Part shown: in pieces, positions 1-6,877 of the stretch
Layout: every line of letters begins with the position of its first letter
How positions within the stretch are numbered: the first letter of the stretch is position 1
NCBI GenBank assembly: GCA_030621805.1
Contig: JAUXGY010000049.1
Coordinates: 1 to 9,057, forward strand
Direction of reading: 5' to 3'
Origin: Kiritimatiellales bacterium
GTDB lineage: Bacteria > Verrucomicrobiota > Kiritimatiellia > Kiritimatiellales > Pontiellaceae
Length of the DNA: 9,057 nucleotides
Program-made: the position numbers and the translations under genes
Notes under the pieces: generated by a model
Told to the model about the DNA's origin: nothing
The model's input: the letters and a program-made list of their open reading frames with translations, nothing else
Databases searched by the model: none

Positions 1-24
1 ATTTAATTTGAGGCAACTCGTGGG

Positions 25-34
25 AGCGTACGCT
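25..34. repeat. Perfect 10-bp palindrome upstream of the barrel gene
   Basis: AGCGTACGCT is a perfect palindrome about 50 bp before the receptor-like gene. It might be an operator half of a regulator site, but only 84 bp of upstream sequence are visible and no promoter or riboswitch core can be recognised. A ten-base palindrome can occur by chance. Confidence 0.2.
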
Positions 35-84
35 GGGCAGAATTTGTTTGTTCGCAGAAACCACCCTGCTAAGCTGTTTGAATC

Positions 85-1710
85 ATGATCAGACCCATCC
101 ATATACTGCTTTTGGCTACATGCTCGTTGGCTTCGGCACGGGCAGAGTTTTTCGACTCCCGAATGATTGAGTACGGACTTTGGGAAGCCCCGGCGGCACT
201 AATCAACTCACAGGGGTGGGCGCAGCACGATCTTTCGATCCGGGGAAGCAGCTACACAGGTACGGGGATGTCGATCAATGGGCTTAATCTAAAGAATCCG
301 TATTCGGCACATTTTAATTCGGAGCTTCCAATCTTTGGAAGCCTACACTCCGATCCGGCGGCACAATACGGACTGGGCAATGCCTCCGGCCACCTCGTCG
401 GAACAATGGCCTACCAAACCGTACCGCAGGCTTCCAGCCTGCAAGCCGGAGCAGGGATTGGAACCAAAGAGCACTACACCGCCAACGCATCGGCTTTTAA
501 TTCAGGGGTCGGCGGGTTTCTGGATTGGGAGAAGGCGCGGAAGATCGACTATGACGCCAACAACTATGATCGCTATGCCGGTGGTGCGCAGCTCCAGCAT
601 TTCGTGAACGACTGGCAGCTCGACCTCATCGGCTCCGGGCAGAAGAAGGAGTTTGGGGCGCAGGGATACTACGGAAGTCCCGCCGACCAATATGCCAAAC
701 AGACCACCGAAGATGCCCTGATTTTTCTCGGTGCGTCGCGCGGGGATCTGGATGATGCCTATTTCCGTACGAGTACCGCATGGCGACAGTTCGATGATGA
801 AATAAGAGGTCTGACCCCTCATAATGTGCGCTCGCGCTTTGGAGCGGTGACGGCTGAGGGCCGCACGATGGAGGTTCAACATATTGCGCTCAACCTGCGC
901 GGCGATCTTGAGTACGAACAGGTGGAAGGAACCAGCAAGGGTGACCGCACGCGCGGCTCGGTGCTGATTCTGCCGGAAGCACGGTTTGAGCGGGTCACCG
1001 TAAAGGCCGGGCTAAACTCCGTTTTCCAGACCTCGGAGGCCGCTGAGTTTTTGCCCATCGCGGGAGTCGACTGGCTCGCAACCGATAACTCCACGTTCTA
1101 CGCGGCCTATTCCGAAACCATCCAACAGCCCGACTTCCAAACACTGAATAGCAATACCCTGCTCCAGCAACAACACACACGGAATACCGAGCTCGGCTTC
1201 CGGCAATTTGCCTCGGCGAGTCTCGACTGGCGGACGGCGGCATTTCATCGGCAGCTGGAAAATGCCTCGGACTGGGTCGCCGGAACAGCCACCGATCTTG
1301 GAACGCTGAATGTGGCTGGTCTGGAATCGGAAATTAGCTTTTATCCGTCGGAAGATCTGGAGCTTCGCGCATTCTACCAATGGGTCCACAAGGACAACAA
1401 CCGAACCGACGGCCTCTACGAACTCGATTATCCCGAACATCTCGTCAACTTTTCTGGCCACTGGAAATTTACGCCCGAATTCCTGCTGTTTGCCGTGCAA
1501 ACCCTGCGCTGGCAAACCGATAATGATGCACGCACGAGTAGCGATTTTGGAGCCGAGGCATCGCTTGGCTTGCATTGGTTCCCGCGCTTCGCGCATAGTG
1601 TCCGGCTTTCGATTCTAGTGGACAATCTGTGGGACACCGGCTTCCAGGCCATCGCTGGCCTGAAGCCTCCCGGCCGCACGGTTTCCACCGGAATCACCGT
1701 GGCGTGGTAG
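85..1710 (+). CDS. TonB-dependent-receptor-like outer-membrane barrel with short plug
   Basis: Predicted outer-membrane protein of the TonB-dependent receptor type (541 aa), which would take up a ligand such as a metal chelate, cofactor or glycan; the substrate cannot be told. Residues 1-20 form a signal peptide ending ASARA before EFF. Residues 38-80 resemble the second half of a plug domain (DLSIRGSSYTGTGMSINGL, then NP and HFNSELP). From about residue 110 to the end there are alternating amphipathic strands rich in aromatic residues, and the chain ends in Trp after GRTVSTGI, as expected for a barrel assembly signal. The usual TonB box and first half of the plug are missing: only about 20 residues separate the signal peptide from the plug-like segment, and the total is below the usual 650-800 aa. 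No clear Shine-Dalgarno precedes the ATG; the start is chosen because it gives the signal peptide. The family assignment is good; the function as an energised transporter is uncertain. Confidence 0.8.
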   Translation: MIRPIHILLLATCSLASARAEFFDSRMIEYGLWEAPAALINSQGWAQHDLSIRGSSYTGTGMSINGLNLKNPYSAHFNSELPIFGSLHSDPAAQYGLGNASGHLVGTMAYQTVPQASSLQAGAGIGTKEHYTANASAFNSGVGGFLDWEKARKIDYDANNYDRYAGGAQLQHFVNDWQLDLIGSGQKKEFGAQGYYGSPADQYAKQTTEDALIFLGASRGDLDDAYFRTSTAWRQFDDEIRGLTPHNVRSRFGAVTAEGRTMEVQHIALNLRGDLEYEQVEGTSKGDRTRGSVLILPEARFERVTVKAGLNSVFQTSEAAEFLPIAGVDWLATDNSTFYAAYSETIQQPDFQTLNSNTLLQQQHTRNTELGFRQFASASLDWRTAAFHRQLENASDWVAGTATDLGTLNVAGLESEISFYPSEDLELRAFYQWVHKDNNRTDGLYELDYPEHLVNFSGHWKFTPEFLLFAVQTLRWQTDNDARTSSDFGAEASLGLHWFPRFAHSVRLSILVDNLWDTGFQAIAGLKPPGRTVSTGITVAW

Positions 1711-1728
1711 AAAAAGAAAACACCAAGG

Positions 1729-1796
1729 CACGAAGAACTCTAAGATACACGAAGCATGACCCCGTCGAACTTCGTGCCCTTTGAGTCTTCGTGTTT
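1729..1796. repeat. Imperfect inverted repeat of CACGAAG words between barrel gene and rdgC-like gene
   Basis: The left arm (1729-1754) has CACGAAG at both ends and an A(A)CTC(T)AAG core. The right arm (1770-1796) is its imperfect reverse complement, with CTTCGTG at 1770-1776 and 1787-1793. The intervening loop is about 15 nt (1755-1769). RNA from either strand would fold into a long hairpin with two well-paired 7-bp ends and small internal bulges. It fills most of the 112-bp gap between two plus-strand genes, so it may end or attenuate transcription or be a dispersed palindromic element. A TTTAAAATTTTAA stretch follows (1794-1806), so terminator activity on the plus strand is possible. Similar CACGAAG-rich words are, to my knowledge, scattered in many environmental genomes; copy number here is unknown. 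Confidence 0.65.
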
Positions 1797-1811
1797 AAAA
1801 TTTTAACGAAT

Positions 1812-1815
1812 GAGG
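1812..1815 (+). promoter_or_regulatory. Weak Shine-Dalgarno of the rdgC-like gene
   Basis: GAGG lies 7 nt before the ATG at 1823, a normal spacing. It supports this start, which also fits the expected N-terminus of the family. Confidence 0.45.
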
Positions 1816-1822
1816 TTTTGAG

Positions 1823-2923
1823 ATGGGATTTGAAAAAGGATCATTGAGTTTCCGCATATTTTTTGCGCAGCGGGATTTTGTTGAAGGGGATATTGAAAAG
1901 TTTGCAGCGGCCGCATTGCCGCCGTTAAACACGCTCGCCGAAGAAGAAATTCACGGCTGGGTGGCGAGCCGCCATATCCTCGACCGCAACATTACTGAAG
2001 AGACCGCCTACCTCGGTGGCTATCTGCGCCTCACCCTGACCCAAGCCAAAAAAGTTGTTCCAACCTCACTACTCCAGGCCGAAACCGCCGTGGAAGAGGT
2101 GGCCACGATGGAGGCCGAAGAGAAGCAATACCTCAACCAACAGGCGCGCTCCGAAATCAAAAAGCAGGTGAAAGAACGGCTACTTCCCGACATGCCGCCG
2201 CAACTTAAGGGCATCGACTTTGTCTTTGACGAGCGCTCGCACATGATCTACTGCACCGCGACCTCTGAAAAGCAGCTTGATGCCTTTGTGCTCAGCCTCA
2301 TGCAGACCACGGGTGTGATTGCCGAAGTGGCCGACCCCGCCAGTATCGCTGCCAAAAGTGCACATATCGATGTGGAGAACTGGAGCCCCGCCAGCTTCTC
2401 CGACGAAATGGAAGACGGCATGGTCGACGGTACCGCCGGACGCGAGTTTTTGATGTGGCTGTGGTACTGTTCCGAGAAGCGCGGCGGGCTGGCGAATATC
2501 CCAGAGGTCGGAGAGACTGCCTACGGGGTTGAAGGGCCGCTTACGTTTGTAATGGAAGGCAAGGGCGCACACGAGATCACCCTGCGCAAAGGCGAACCCA
2601 TGCTCAGCCCTGAAACCAAGACCGCCTTGCTCGGCGGCAAAAAGCTCAAGAAGGCCAAGGTTCAATTCGTGCGCGGCGAAGAAGCTTGGGCCTTCACGTT
2701 CGATGCCGATGAATTTGTTTTCCGCAGCCTCAAACTGCCGCAGACCGAAACCTTCGACCGCGTTGGAAAATTCCAGGAGCGCATGGTTCTGCTCGAAGCC
2801 TTTCGCGAAATGTTCTTCCACCTCTATGGTGAATTTATAAAGGAACGCGACGATTCCAAAGCATGGAAGGAAACCAAGGCCTCTATGCGCAAATGGGTCG
2901 GCGACCGGCCGACCTCGGCATAA
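1823..2923 (+). CDS. rdgC: RdgC-like recombination-associated DNA-binding protein
   Basis: A 366-aa cytoplasmic protein resembling RdgC, the ring-shaped dimer that binds double-stranded DNA and restrains RecA in proteobacteria. The match I can see is in the first half. Residues 8-16 (LSFRIFFAQ) correspond to the opening beta strand, and GWVASRHI (45-52) corresponds to the GWVPP segment. Residues 66-85 (GYLRLTL...KKVVPTSLL) match the strand followed by K-x-hydrophobic-P-x-x-hydrophobic. Residues 86-123 are a charged helix ending in KERLLP like the family's LLPRAF site, and residues 131-165 give strand-helix (IDFVFDERSHMIYCTATSEKQ is close in layout to the E. coli protein). The C-terminal half (205-366) is more divergent and about 60 residues longer than in E. 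coli (303 aa). It contains an aromatic FLMWLWYCSE segment and a basic GGKKLKKAK patch. No transmembrane segment or nuclease motif is visible. The gene stands alone, bounded by the inverted repeat and a minus-strand terminator. Confidence 0.72.
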   Translation: MGFEKGSLSFRIFFAQRDFVEGDIEKFAAAALPPLNTLAEEEIHGWVASRHILDRNITEETAYLGGYLRLTLTQAKKVVPTSLLQAETAVEEVATMEAEEKQYLNQQARSEIKKQVKERLLPDMPPQLKGIDFVFDERSHMIYCTATSEKQLDAFVLSLMQTTGVIAEVADPASIAAKSAHIDVENWSPASFSDEMEDGMVDGTAGREFLMWLWYCSEKRGGLANIPEVGETAYGVEGPLTFVMEGKGAHEITLRKGEPMLSPETKTALLGGKKLKKAKVQFVRGEEAWAFTFDADEFVFRSLKLPQTETFDRVGKFQERMVLLEAFREMFFHLYGEFIKERDDSKAWKETKASMRKWVGDRPTSA

Positions 2924-2950
2924 AAACACCGCCCAGTAAAAAGCGGGGCG
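2922..2950 (-). terminator. Candidate Rho-independent terminator for the DUF378 gene
   Basis: Read on the minus strand, CGCCC (2950-2946) and GGGCG (2934-2930) can form a 5-bp stem, extendable by wobble pairs. The loop is about 11 nt. A GTG and then a run of five T follow, the T run overlapping the stop codon of the plus-strand rdgC-like gene. It lies just past the stop of the 73-aa gene. The stem is short, so this is moderate to weak evidence. Confidence 0.4.
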
Positions 2951-2975
2951 ACCCATAAACCTAAATCGATTCTGA

Positions 2976-3197
2976 TTATTTTTTCATCAACTTCGGGATC
3001 AAGCCGATATTCCAAAGTGCAGCGACGCCGATTAGGATATAGATAATCTTTGTCACCGTATTACTACCCACATGTCCAAAAACATTCTCGATCATGTTTT
3101 CTTCCATAATACCTTCAACCCCCATATTGATCGCACCTATGATGACCAGAATCGGTGCCACCGCATTCACTATGCCCAATACCTTTACCTTATCCAT
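2976..3197 (-). CDS. DUF378-type small membrane protein
   Basis: A 73-aa protein resembling the DUF378 family of small bacterial membrane proteins of unknown function. Two hydrophobic segments are visible, about residues 6-27 (ending VIIGAINMGVEG, which matches the family's hydrophobic-GA-N-G-x-x-G signature) and 50-67 (KIIYILIGVAAL, matching its R/K-IIYxLVGxAGL signature). They are joined by a soluble loop carrying VFGHVGS, and the chain ends in a lysine-rich LMKK tail. Length is normal for the family. The start is supported by a strong Shine-Dalgarno. It is a single-gene unit, convergent with the rdgC-like gene. Family assignment rests on pattern memory; the cellular role is unknown. Confidence 0.72.
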   Translation of the reverse strand: MDKVKVLGIVNAVAPILVIIGAINMGVEGIMEENMIENVFGHVGSNTVTKIIYILIGVAALWNIGLIPKLMKK

Positions 3198-3204
3198 CGT
3201 TGTT

Positions 3205-3210
3205 CTCCTA
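3205..3210 (-). promoter_or_regulatory. Shine-Dalgarno of the DUF378 gene
   Basis: TAGGAG on the minus strand lies 7 nt before the ATG at 3197. It fixes the start of this small gene and supports its being real. Confidence 0.65.
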
Positions 3211-3220
3211 TTTGTTGTTG

Positions 3221-3233
3221 TAGTGAAACACTA
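3221..3233. promoter_or_regulatory. Small palindrome in the leader of the DUF378 gene
   Basis: TAGTG-AAA-CACTA is a 5-bp inverted repeat with a 3-nt spacer, located 10 bp upstream of the Shine-Dalgarno. It could be an operator or a small leader hairpin. No well-spaced -35/-10 pair is evident around it, so the assignment is tentative. Confidence 0.25.
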
Positions 3234-3306
3234 TTAACTAGACCCGAAACTCGTGGACACTTTAATAACTCCGGCTTAATCGTCAATCATTCTTTTAAGT
3301 GCAACA

Positions 3307-3441
3307 TTACCGCGCCAGTTTCTTCTTGAGCATGTCGCCGATGAATGCGGAGAGAGTGGATTCCCGAAAGCAGAAACGTGACCACTCAAAGGCGTGCACG
3401 AGACCTCCCTCGTCGGTCGGCCGCCCTCCGCCTAGAGAGGT
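3307..3441 (-). other. Orphan open frame, possible gene remnant or dispersed repeat
   Basis: The spacer between the HzsA-related gene and the DUF378 gene contains a 44-codon minus-strand frame that reads like protein. It includes the stretches RPTDEGGLVHAFEWSRF and AFIGDMLKKKLAR before TAA. There is no ATG until late in the frame (the Met in GDMLKK); the only plausible early start is GTG at 3399, giving 30 aa, and no Shine-Dalgarno precedes it. The frame starts just before the stop of the HzsA-related gene but in a different phase, so it is not an extension of that protein without a frameshift. It may be the 3' end of a decayed gene or a small repeat carried by many loci. I do not recognise the family. 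Confidence 0.3.
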
Positions 3442-5984
3442 TTATTCTTGTTGAGTCGTTTCCGGTACTCCGCCTCGGCGGGTGCCACCCAGCAGCTTTT
3501 GCATTTGCACGGAATCTGGTTACAGGTTCCGGCACGGTCGCTGCTTTCCAGGGGTTGGATGCATTTCTCCACGGCTTGGGCCATTTTTCTGTAGCCTGCG
3601 TCGGCGGTGGATTCCCATCCGTTGGTCACCTGCCCCCATCCCTCGGCGTCAAGTGCGAGGGGTGCCATCAAGATCCGACTCTCAGAGGGAAGGGCCACGT
3701 TGACGAGTGCCGCGAAAGGCTGCACCGCCCATTCTTCACCAAAGGTCTGGGCAATATGCTCGCGCAACTTCCGCTCGGCCTCTGGATCGATGCGGCGCCA
3801 TTCGTCCTTGTTCCATGAATAGGAGCCGTAAAATTGACCGTTTAGATCGAGCCAGTCGACGACGCGCTGGAAGCTATCCTGGTCGAGCGGCTCGTGCTCC
3901 TTGCCTCCCTCCAGCAACATCGGGGCAAGCGCACCGGCGTGTGAGAAATAATCTTTCGGCGTGCTGCGAACCGCCTCTTCGTTGCGCAGTGCCATTGAAA
4001 CCAAATGAGGGTTGCCAGCCAGAGAACGATAGGCCGTGCTGGCTTTCACCCTCCCGAGCTTCAGCTCAGATTCATCCAGAGTACCGAGCAGATTGATCCC
4101 CCCGGCAAGCTCTTCACCAAGGCCGTGGCAGCGGATGCAGTGGCGGTCGAGGACCGGCTGCACAGTTTTTGTAAAGCTGAGGCCGCCTGCGTATTGCGGC
4201 CCGGCAGGAGGAACCGGCTTATGGACCGCGGCATTGAATCCGGATCTGTAGGATGGTGCAGAATCTCGTGGTTCATGGCAACCGACGCAACTGGTGGTTT
4301 CGCCAGAATGCGCATAGACAAAGGTGCGCATACTCATGACGCACATGTTGTTTTTATCCAGCAATTGGAAAAGCAGCGGAACGCCGGAGGGCGCTTCGAA
4401 GGCGACGGAGCCGTTTTCATCGACGGGGACAGTGCCGATTATTTTTTTCGGAAGTTCAAACAGCACCTTGCTGCGGTCGGGGGCGCGCTGGGCGGGTTGC
4501 GGATAGATCTGTACGATGCGCAACCTTTTGACGCTTCCCTTGGGAATGTGCCCGCTACTCTCGTAGACGTTCTGCACATAGAACGTGCCAGGGGTTCCAT
4601 CGGGGGCATCGGGCAGAATAGAGGGTAGCGCGGGCTGCTTTTTTCGCGGCTGGAGCGGAATGGGTGCGAAGCAGGAAACCTTGGGATCCCGATAGACCAG
4701 CTCGCGCCCGCCGAGGGTGTCGATGAGATATATGGCATAGGCGTTGGCGGCCGGATTCCTTCCCTGCTGGGTGATTTTTCCGGGGGTGTAGGCGGCGAGA
4801 AAAAGATTTTCGCTGAGTGGATACGGAGTGCAGTAGGCCTTTTCGTGCCAGCCTTCGGTTTCCGGGAAACTCGCCTCGGGGGTGATGCGCTGGAGCGGTG
4901 CTTCGCCGTCGCGCCCTTTGGCGGGATCAATCAGGACAATGGAACCGGAAATGTAGCCGTGGTGCGCCCCGGCGGTAGCGCAGATAAGGCGCGATCCGGG
5001 AATGGCCTTGGCCTCGGAGGTCAGGCAAGGGTTGCGGGTATAGTTACCGTAGTAGTGGGCCGTGGAGGTGCCGTCGGGCTTGGTGGTCCAGAGGCCCTGA
5101 TAGATGGTGTCGTGGCGATTGATGTAGTCCCAGCGGCACCAGATGATCCGCCCATCGTTCATGACGGAAGGATCCCACTCGTTGGCCTCGCCGTAGGCGA
5201 TGGGCCGGATGTCGAACCCATTGCCGTCGCAGCCGTATAGGGTGTAGGTCATGCAGTATCGGCCGCCGTGGTGGCAGCGCACCCCGCCTTGATTGCGGGT
5301 GGAAACAAAAGCGATGCGGCCATCCGGCAAATAGCATGGATCAAAATCCTCGATCAGCGCGGTGCGGCGATCCTCCAGGCCTTCGAGCGGATCGGCGGAG
5401 GTTCCGGTGAGCTGGCGCAAACCGGAGCCATCGGTATTGATTTCATAGATAAAAAAACGGCGGTGCGTTTTGCGCGGTTCGGAGTGGTCGCAAAAGGAAA
5501 AGAGAATCCGATGACTATCGTAGGAAAGGTCGGGATGCAGTACGGAGCCGACTGGGAGCCGATCCTTAAGCAGCACCTCTTCGGTCGGCTGGTCCTTCCA
5601 GTTGCGGAGCACCACCAGACCATCACCCGCGCCGCTGTGGCGGCCGAGGTATTGGTCGGACTGGTGTGAAAAGGCAGGAACGGGCCGCTTGTTGATGAGC
5701 AAATCATCGAAGCCCAGCAACGGATGCGAAAGAATGATCCGGCGGCGCAGCCCGCGCAGCTCGTTAAGAAATTCCTCTTGGTCATCGCTGGCCTCCATCC
5801 TTTTTCCCAGAGAACGAAATTCCTCTTCTAACTCCGGAAGCGGTGTGGATTCCTGCACAAAGGCCAGTGTGGCACGAGTCAAGCTGAGAACGCTCGCCAC
5901 GGTTCCCTGATCGGCAGGCATTGCGGCTTGCGTGGAAACCAGGGCAACGAGGAGCGACAAAACAATGGCCGGAGCACACCTCAT
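3432..5984 (-). CDS. HzsA-related exported di-heme beta-propeller protein
   Basis: An 850-aa protein related to the alpha subunit of hydrazine synthase, most likely a periplasmic c-type cytochrome of unknown substrate. Residues 1-21 are a signal peptide (basic start, VLSLLVALV core, cleavage near TQA/AMPA). Residues 150-440 hold TolB/PD40-like propeller blades: IYEINTDGSGLRQLT (179-193), DFDPCYLPDGRIAFVSTR (213-230), and EWDPSVMNDGRIIWCRWDY (269-287), with family-like CHHGGRYCMTYTLYGCD between them. Two heme-binding CxxCH motifs follow: CVGCH at 566-570 (followed by EPR) and CIRCH at 616-620 in a PVLDRHCIRCHG context typical of planctomycete-type cytochrome domains. The C-terminus has a Cys cluster (C821, C826, C828, C831; CKCKSCW) and an EYRKR tail. 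The start is the ATG overlapping the stop of the upstream lipoprotein gene (ATGA); the frame is open 246 codons further upstream but there it runs antiphase through the lipoprotein gene. No HzsB or HzsC partner is visible, so hydrazine synthesis is not implied. Confidence 0.85.
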   Translation of the reverse strand: MRCAPAIVLSLLVALVSTQAAMPADQGTVASVLSLTRATLAFVQESTPLPELEEEFRSLGKRMEASDDQEEFLNELRGLRRRIILSHPLLGFDDLLINKRPVPAFSHQSDQYLGRHSGAGDGLVVLRNWKDQPTEEVLLKDRLPVGSVLHPDLSYDSHRILFSFCDHSEPRKTHRRFFIYEINTDGSGLRQLTGTSADPLEGLEDRRTALIEDFDPCYLPDGRIAFVSTRNQGGVRCHHGGRYCMTYTLYGCDGNGFDIRPIAYGEANEWDPSVMNDGRIIWCRWDYINRHDTIYQGLWTTKPDGTSTAHYYGNYTRNPCLTSEAKAIPGSRLICATAGAHHGYISGSIVLIDPAKGRDGEAPLQRITPEASFPETEGWHEKAYCTPYPLSENLFLAAYTPGKITQQGRNPAANAYAIYLIDTLGGRELVYRDPKVSCFAPIPLQPRKKQPALPSILPDAPDGTPGTFYVQNVYESSGHIPKGSVKRLRIVQIYPQPAQRAPDRSKVLFELPKKIIGTVPVDENGSVAFEAPSGVPLLFQLLDKNNMCVMSMRTFVYAHSGETTSCVGCHEPRDSAPSYRSGFNAAVHKPVPPAGPQYAGGLSFTKTVQPVLDRHCIRCHGLGEELAGGINLLGTLDESELKLGRVKASTAYRSLAGNPHLVSMALRNEEAVRSTPKDYFSHAGALAPMLLEGGKEHEPLDQDSFQRVVDWLDLNGQFYGSYSWNKDEWRRIDPEAERKLREHIAQTFGEEWAVQPFAALVNVALPSESRILMAPLALDAEGWGQVTNGWESTADAGYRKMAQAVEKCIQPLESSDRAGTCNQIPCKCKSCWVAPAEAEYRKRLNKNKPL

Positions 5985-6847
5985 TGGGTCTGCCCGAGTC
6001 GATAGACCGACAGTTTGTTTTCCATGAAATGCGGAATATACAGCACCCCTTCGGCACGGTTCAGGCCGATGTCCGCCGGTGAAGTGATTTCCACCAGCGT
6101 CCGCACGGTGGAACGGTCGGGACTGACGGTGCAGACCTTGTTTCCCATGAAGTCTGAGACGATCAGGGTTCCGTCGGCCAGCACCTCGATCCCGTCGAGG
6201 TTGGTGAAATGATCCGCCAGGCCAAAGGCCTGCGGCTCGTTTTTCCCGGTTGGATCGAGTTCGTAGATCTCGTGCAGCGACCAGCTGACGGCAAACATTT
6301 TCCCAGCGTGGAAAGTGATTCCATTGACGCCCTCCGGTGCGGGTATTTCCCGCTTGCGACCATCGGAGGCAATGCAGAATACTTTGCCGTGGAGGGTATC
6401 CGATACCCAGATGCTCCCTCCGTTCGCAACCAGATCGTTGGCATTGCCAAAGCCATCGGCCACCACCTCGGGTTTTCCGCCATCGAGCGTGCAGCGCATG
6501 AGCCGGGTGTTGTCGGTGAAGTATAGATGCTCCTCCAGCAGGCACATGCCCTTCGGTCCATGCAGCAGGGCCGAGGGTTGGCTCTCGATCCATCGCAAGG
6601 TTTTCAAGCTTCCGTCCAGATTCAGCAGTGAAATATGGCCCATGGAATCGTCGATCCAGTATTCGCCGGGCAGGCTTTCGATATTGGAAATATAAACCAC
6701 CCCGTCGCCAACCAGCGCGCACTCAGGCACTTTGAATCCCTCGATCGTGGACACATGCTCCGCCACCCATGGCGGTGGCGGGCGGCCACATCCGGCAGTC
6801 ACCAAGCCCACAATCAGCAGTCCGATCCATTTCTCGTTTTTCAGCAT
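5981..6847 (-). CDS. SMP-30/NHL-type beta-propeller lipoprotein
   Basis: A 288-aa predicted lipoprotein with a six-bladed propeller of the SMP-30/gluconolactonase/NHL class. Residues 1-19 are a signal sequence (MLKNEKW, hydrophobic core) and Cys20 follows VTAG, a slightly atypical lipobox. The rest is built from repeating blades with G-I/L plus D-G and VSD motifs: NANDLV...SIWVSD (135-150), NGITFHAGKMFAVS (175-188), LDGIEVLADGTLIVSDF (217-233), ADIGLN...LYIPHF (258-274). The Asn and Asp residues at blade turns (N135/N137, N175, D218, D259) are where metal or ligand contacts sit in this fold, but I cannot assign a reaction. A good Shine-Dalgarno sits 5 nt upstream. Its stop overlaps the start of the HzsA-related gene by ATGA, indicating translational coupling and a shared periplasmic task. 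It may be a lactonase, a binding protein or a partner of the heme protein. Confidence 0.85.
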   Translation of the reverse strand: MLKNEKWIGLLIVGLVTAGCGRPPPPWVAEHVSTIEGFKVPECALVGDGVVYISNIESLPGEYWIDDSMGHISLLNLDGSLKTLRWIESQPSALLHGPKGMCLLEEHLYFTDNTRLMRCTLDGGKPEVVADGFGNANDLVANGGSIWVSDTLHGKVFCIASDGRKREIPAPEGVNGITFHAGKMFAVSWSLHEIYELDPTGKNEPQAFGLADHFTNLDGIEVLADGTLIVSDFMGNKVCTVSPDRSTVRTLVEITSPADIGLNRAEGVLYIPHFMENKLSVYRLGQTQ

Positions 6848-6852
6848 ATCAA

Positions 6853-6859
6853 CCTTCCT
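6853..6859 (-). promoter_or_regulatory. Shine-Dalgarno of the lipoprotein gene
   Basis: AGGAAGG on the minus strand, 5 nt before the ATG at 6847. It supports this start and independent ribosome entry after the hairpin in the same spacer. Confidence 0.65.
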
Positions 6860-6861
6860 GT

Positions 6862-6877
6862 CCGGCTCTTTGGCCGG
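6862..6877 (-). other. Intercistronic hairpin
   Basis: CCGGC-(6 nt)-GCCGG forms a GC-only 5-bp stem that begins at the base next to the aminotransferase stop codon and ends two bases before the lipoprotein Shine-Dalgarno. No T run follows, so it is unlikely to be an intrinsic terminator. It may act as an mRNA-stability or processing element that sets different levels for the genes on either side. It could also be chance in a GC-rich spacer. Confidence 0.35.

Noticed and set aside
1..84. Cobalamin or other riboswitch upstream of the TonB-type gene
   Set aside because: I looked for a B12-box-like core and found none; the visible leader is only 84 bp.
1012..1596. Minus-strand frame of 194 codons inside the barrel gene
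   Set aside because: The sense strand has a signal peptide, plug-like segment and barrel strands; this frame has no domain character or ribosome site.
2180..2956. Minus-strand frame of 258 codons antisense to the rdgC-like gene
   Set aside because: The sense frame matches a known family. This frame is low-complexity His/Phe/Gly-rich and overlaps the candidate terminator.
3262..3286. Sigma-70 promoter for the DUF378 gene (TTGACG with TATTAA on the minus strand)
   Set aside because: The two hexamers are only 13 nt apart, too close for a normal promoter; not listed as a feature.
4005..4628. Plus-strand frame of 207 codons antisense to the HzsA-related gene
   Set aside because: A mirror of GC-rich codon use. 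The sense strand has heme motifs and propeller repeats, while this frame has no recognisable domain.
3432..5984. Hydrazine synthase (anammox) locus
   Set aside because: Only an alpha-like protein is present, with no beta/gamma subunits or hydrazine dehydrogenase. HzsA-related proteins occur widely outside anammox bacteria.
5985..6722. N-terminal 246-codon extension of the HzsA-related frame
   Set aside because: It is open by chance through the lipoprotein gene in another phase. Its translation is Arg/Gly/His-rich without domain character, whereas the ATG at 5984 gives a signal peptide and an ATGA coupling.
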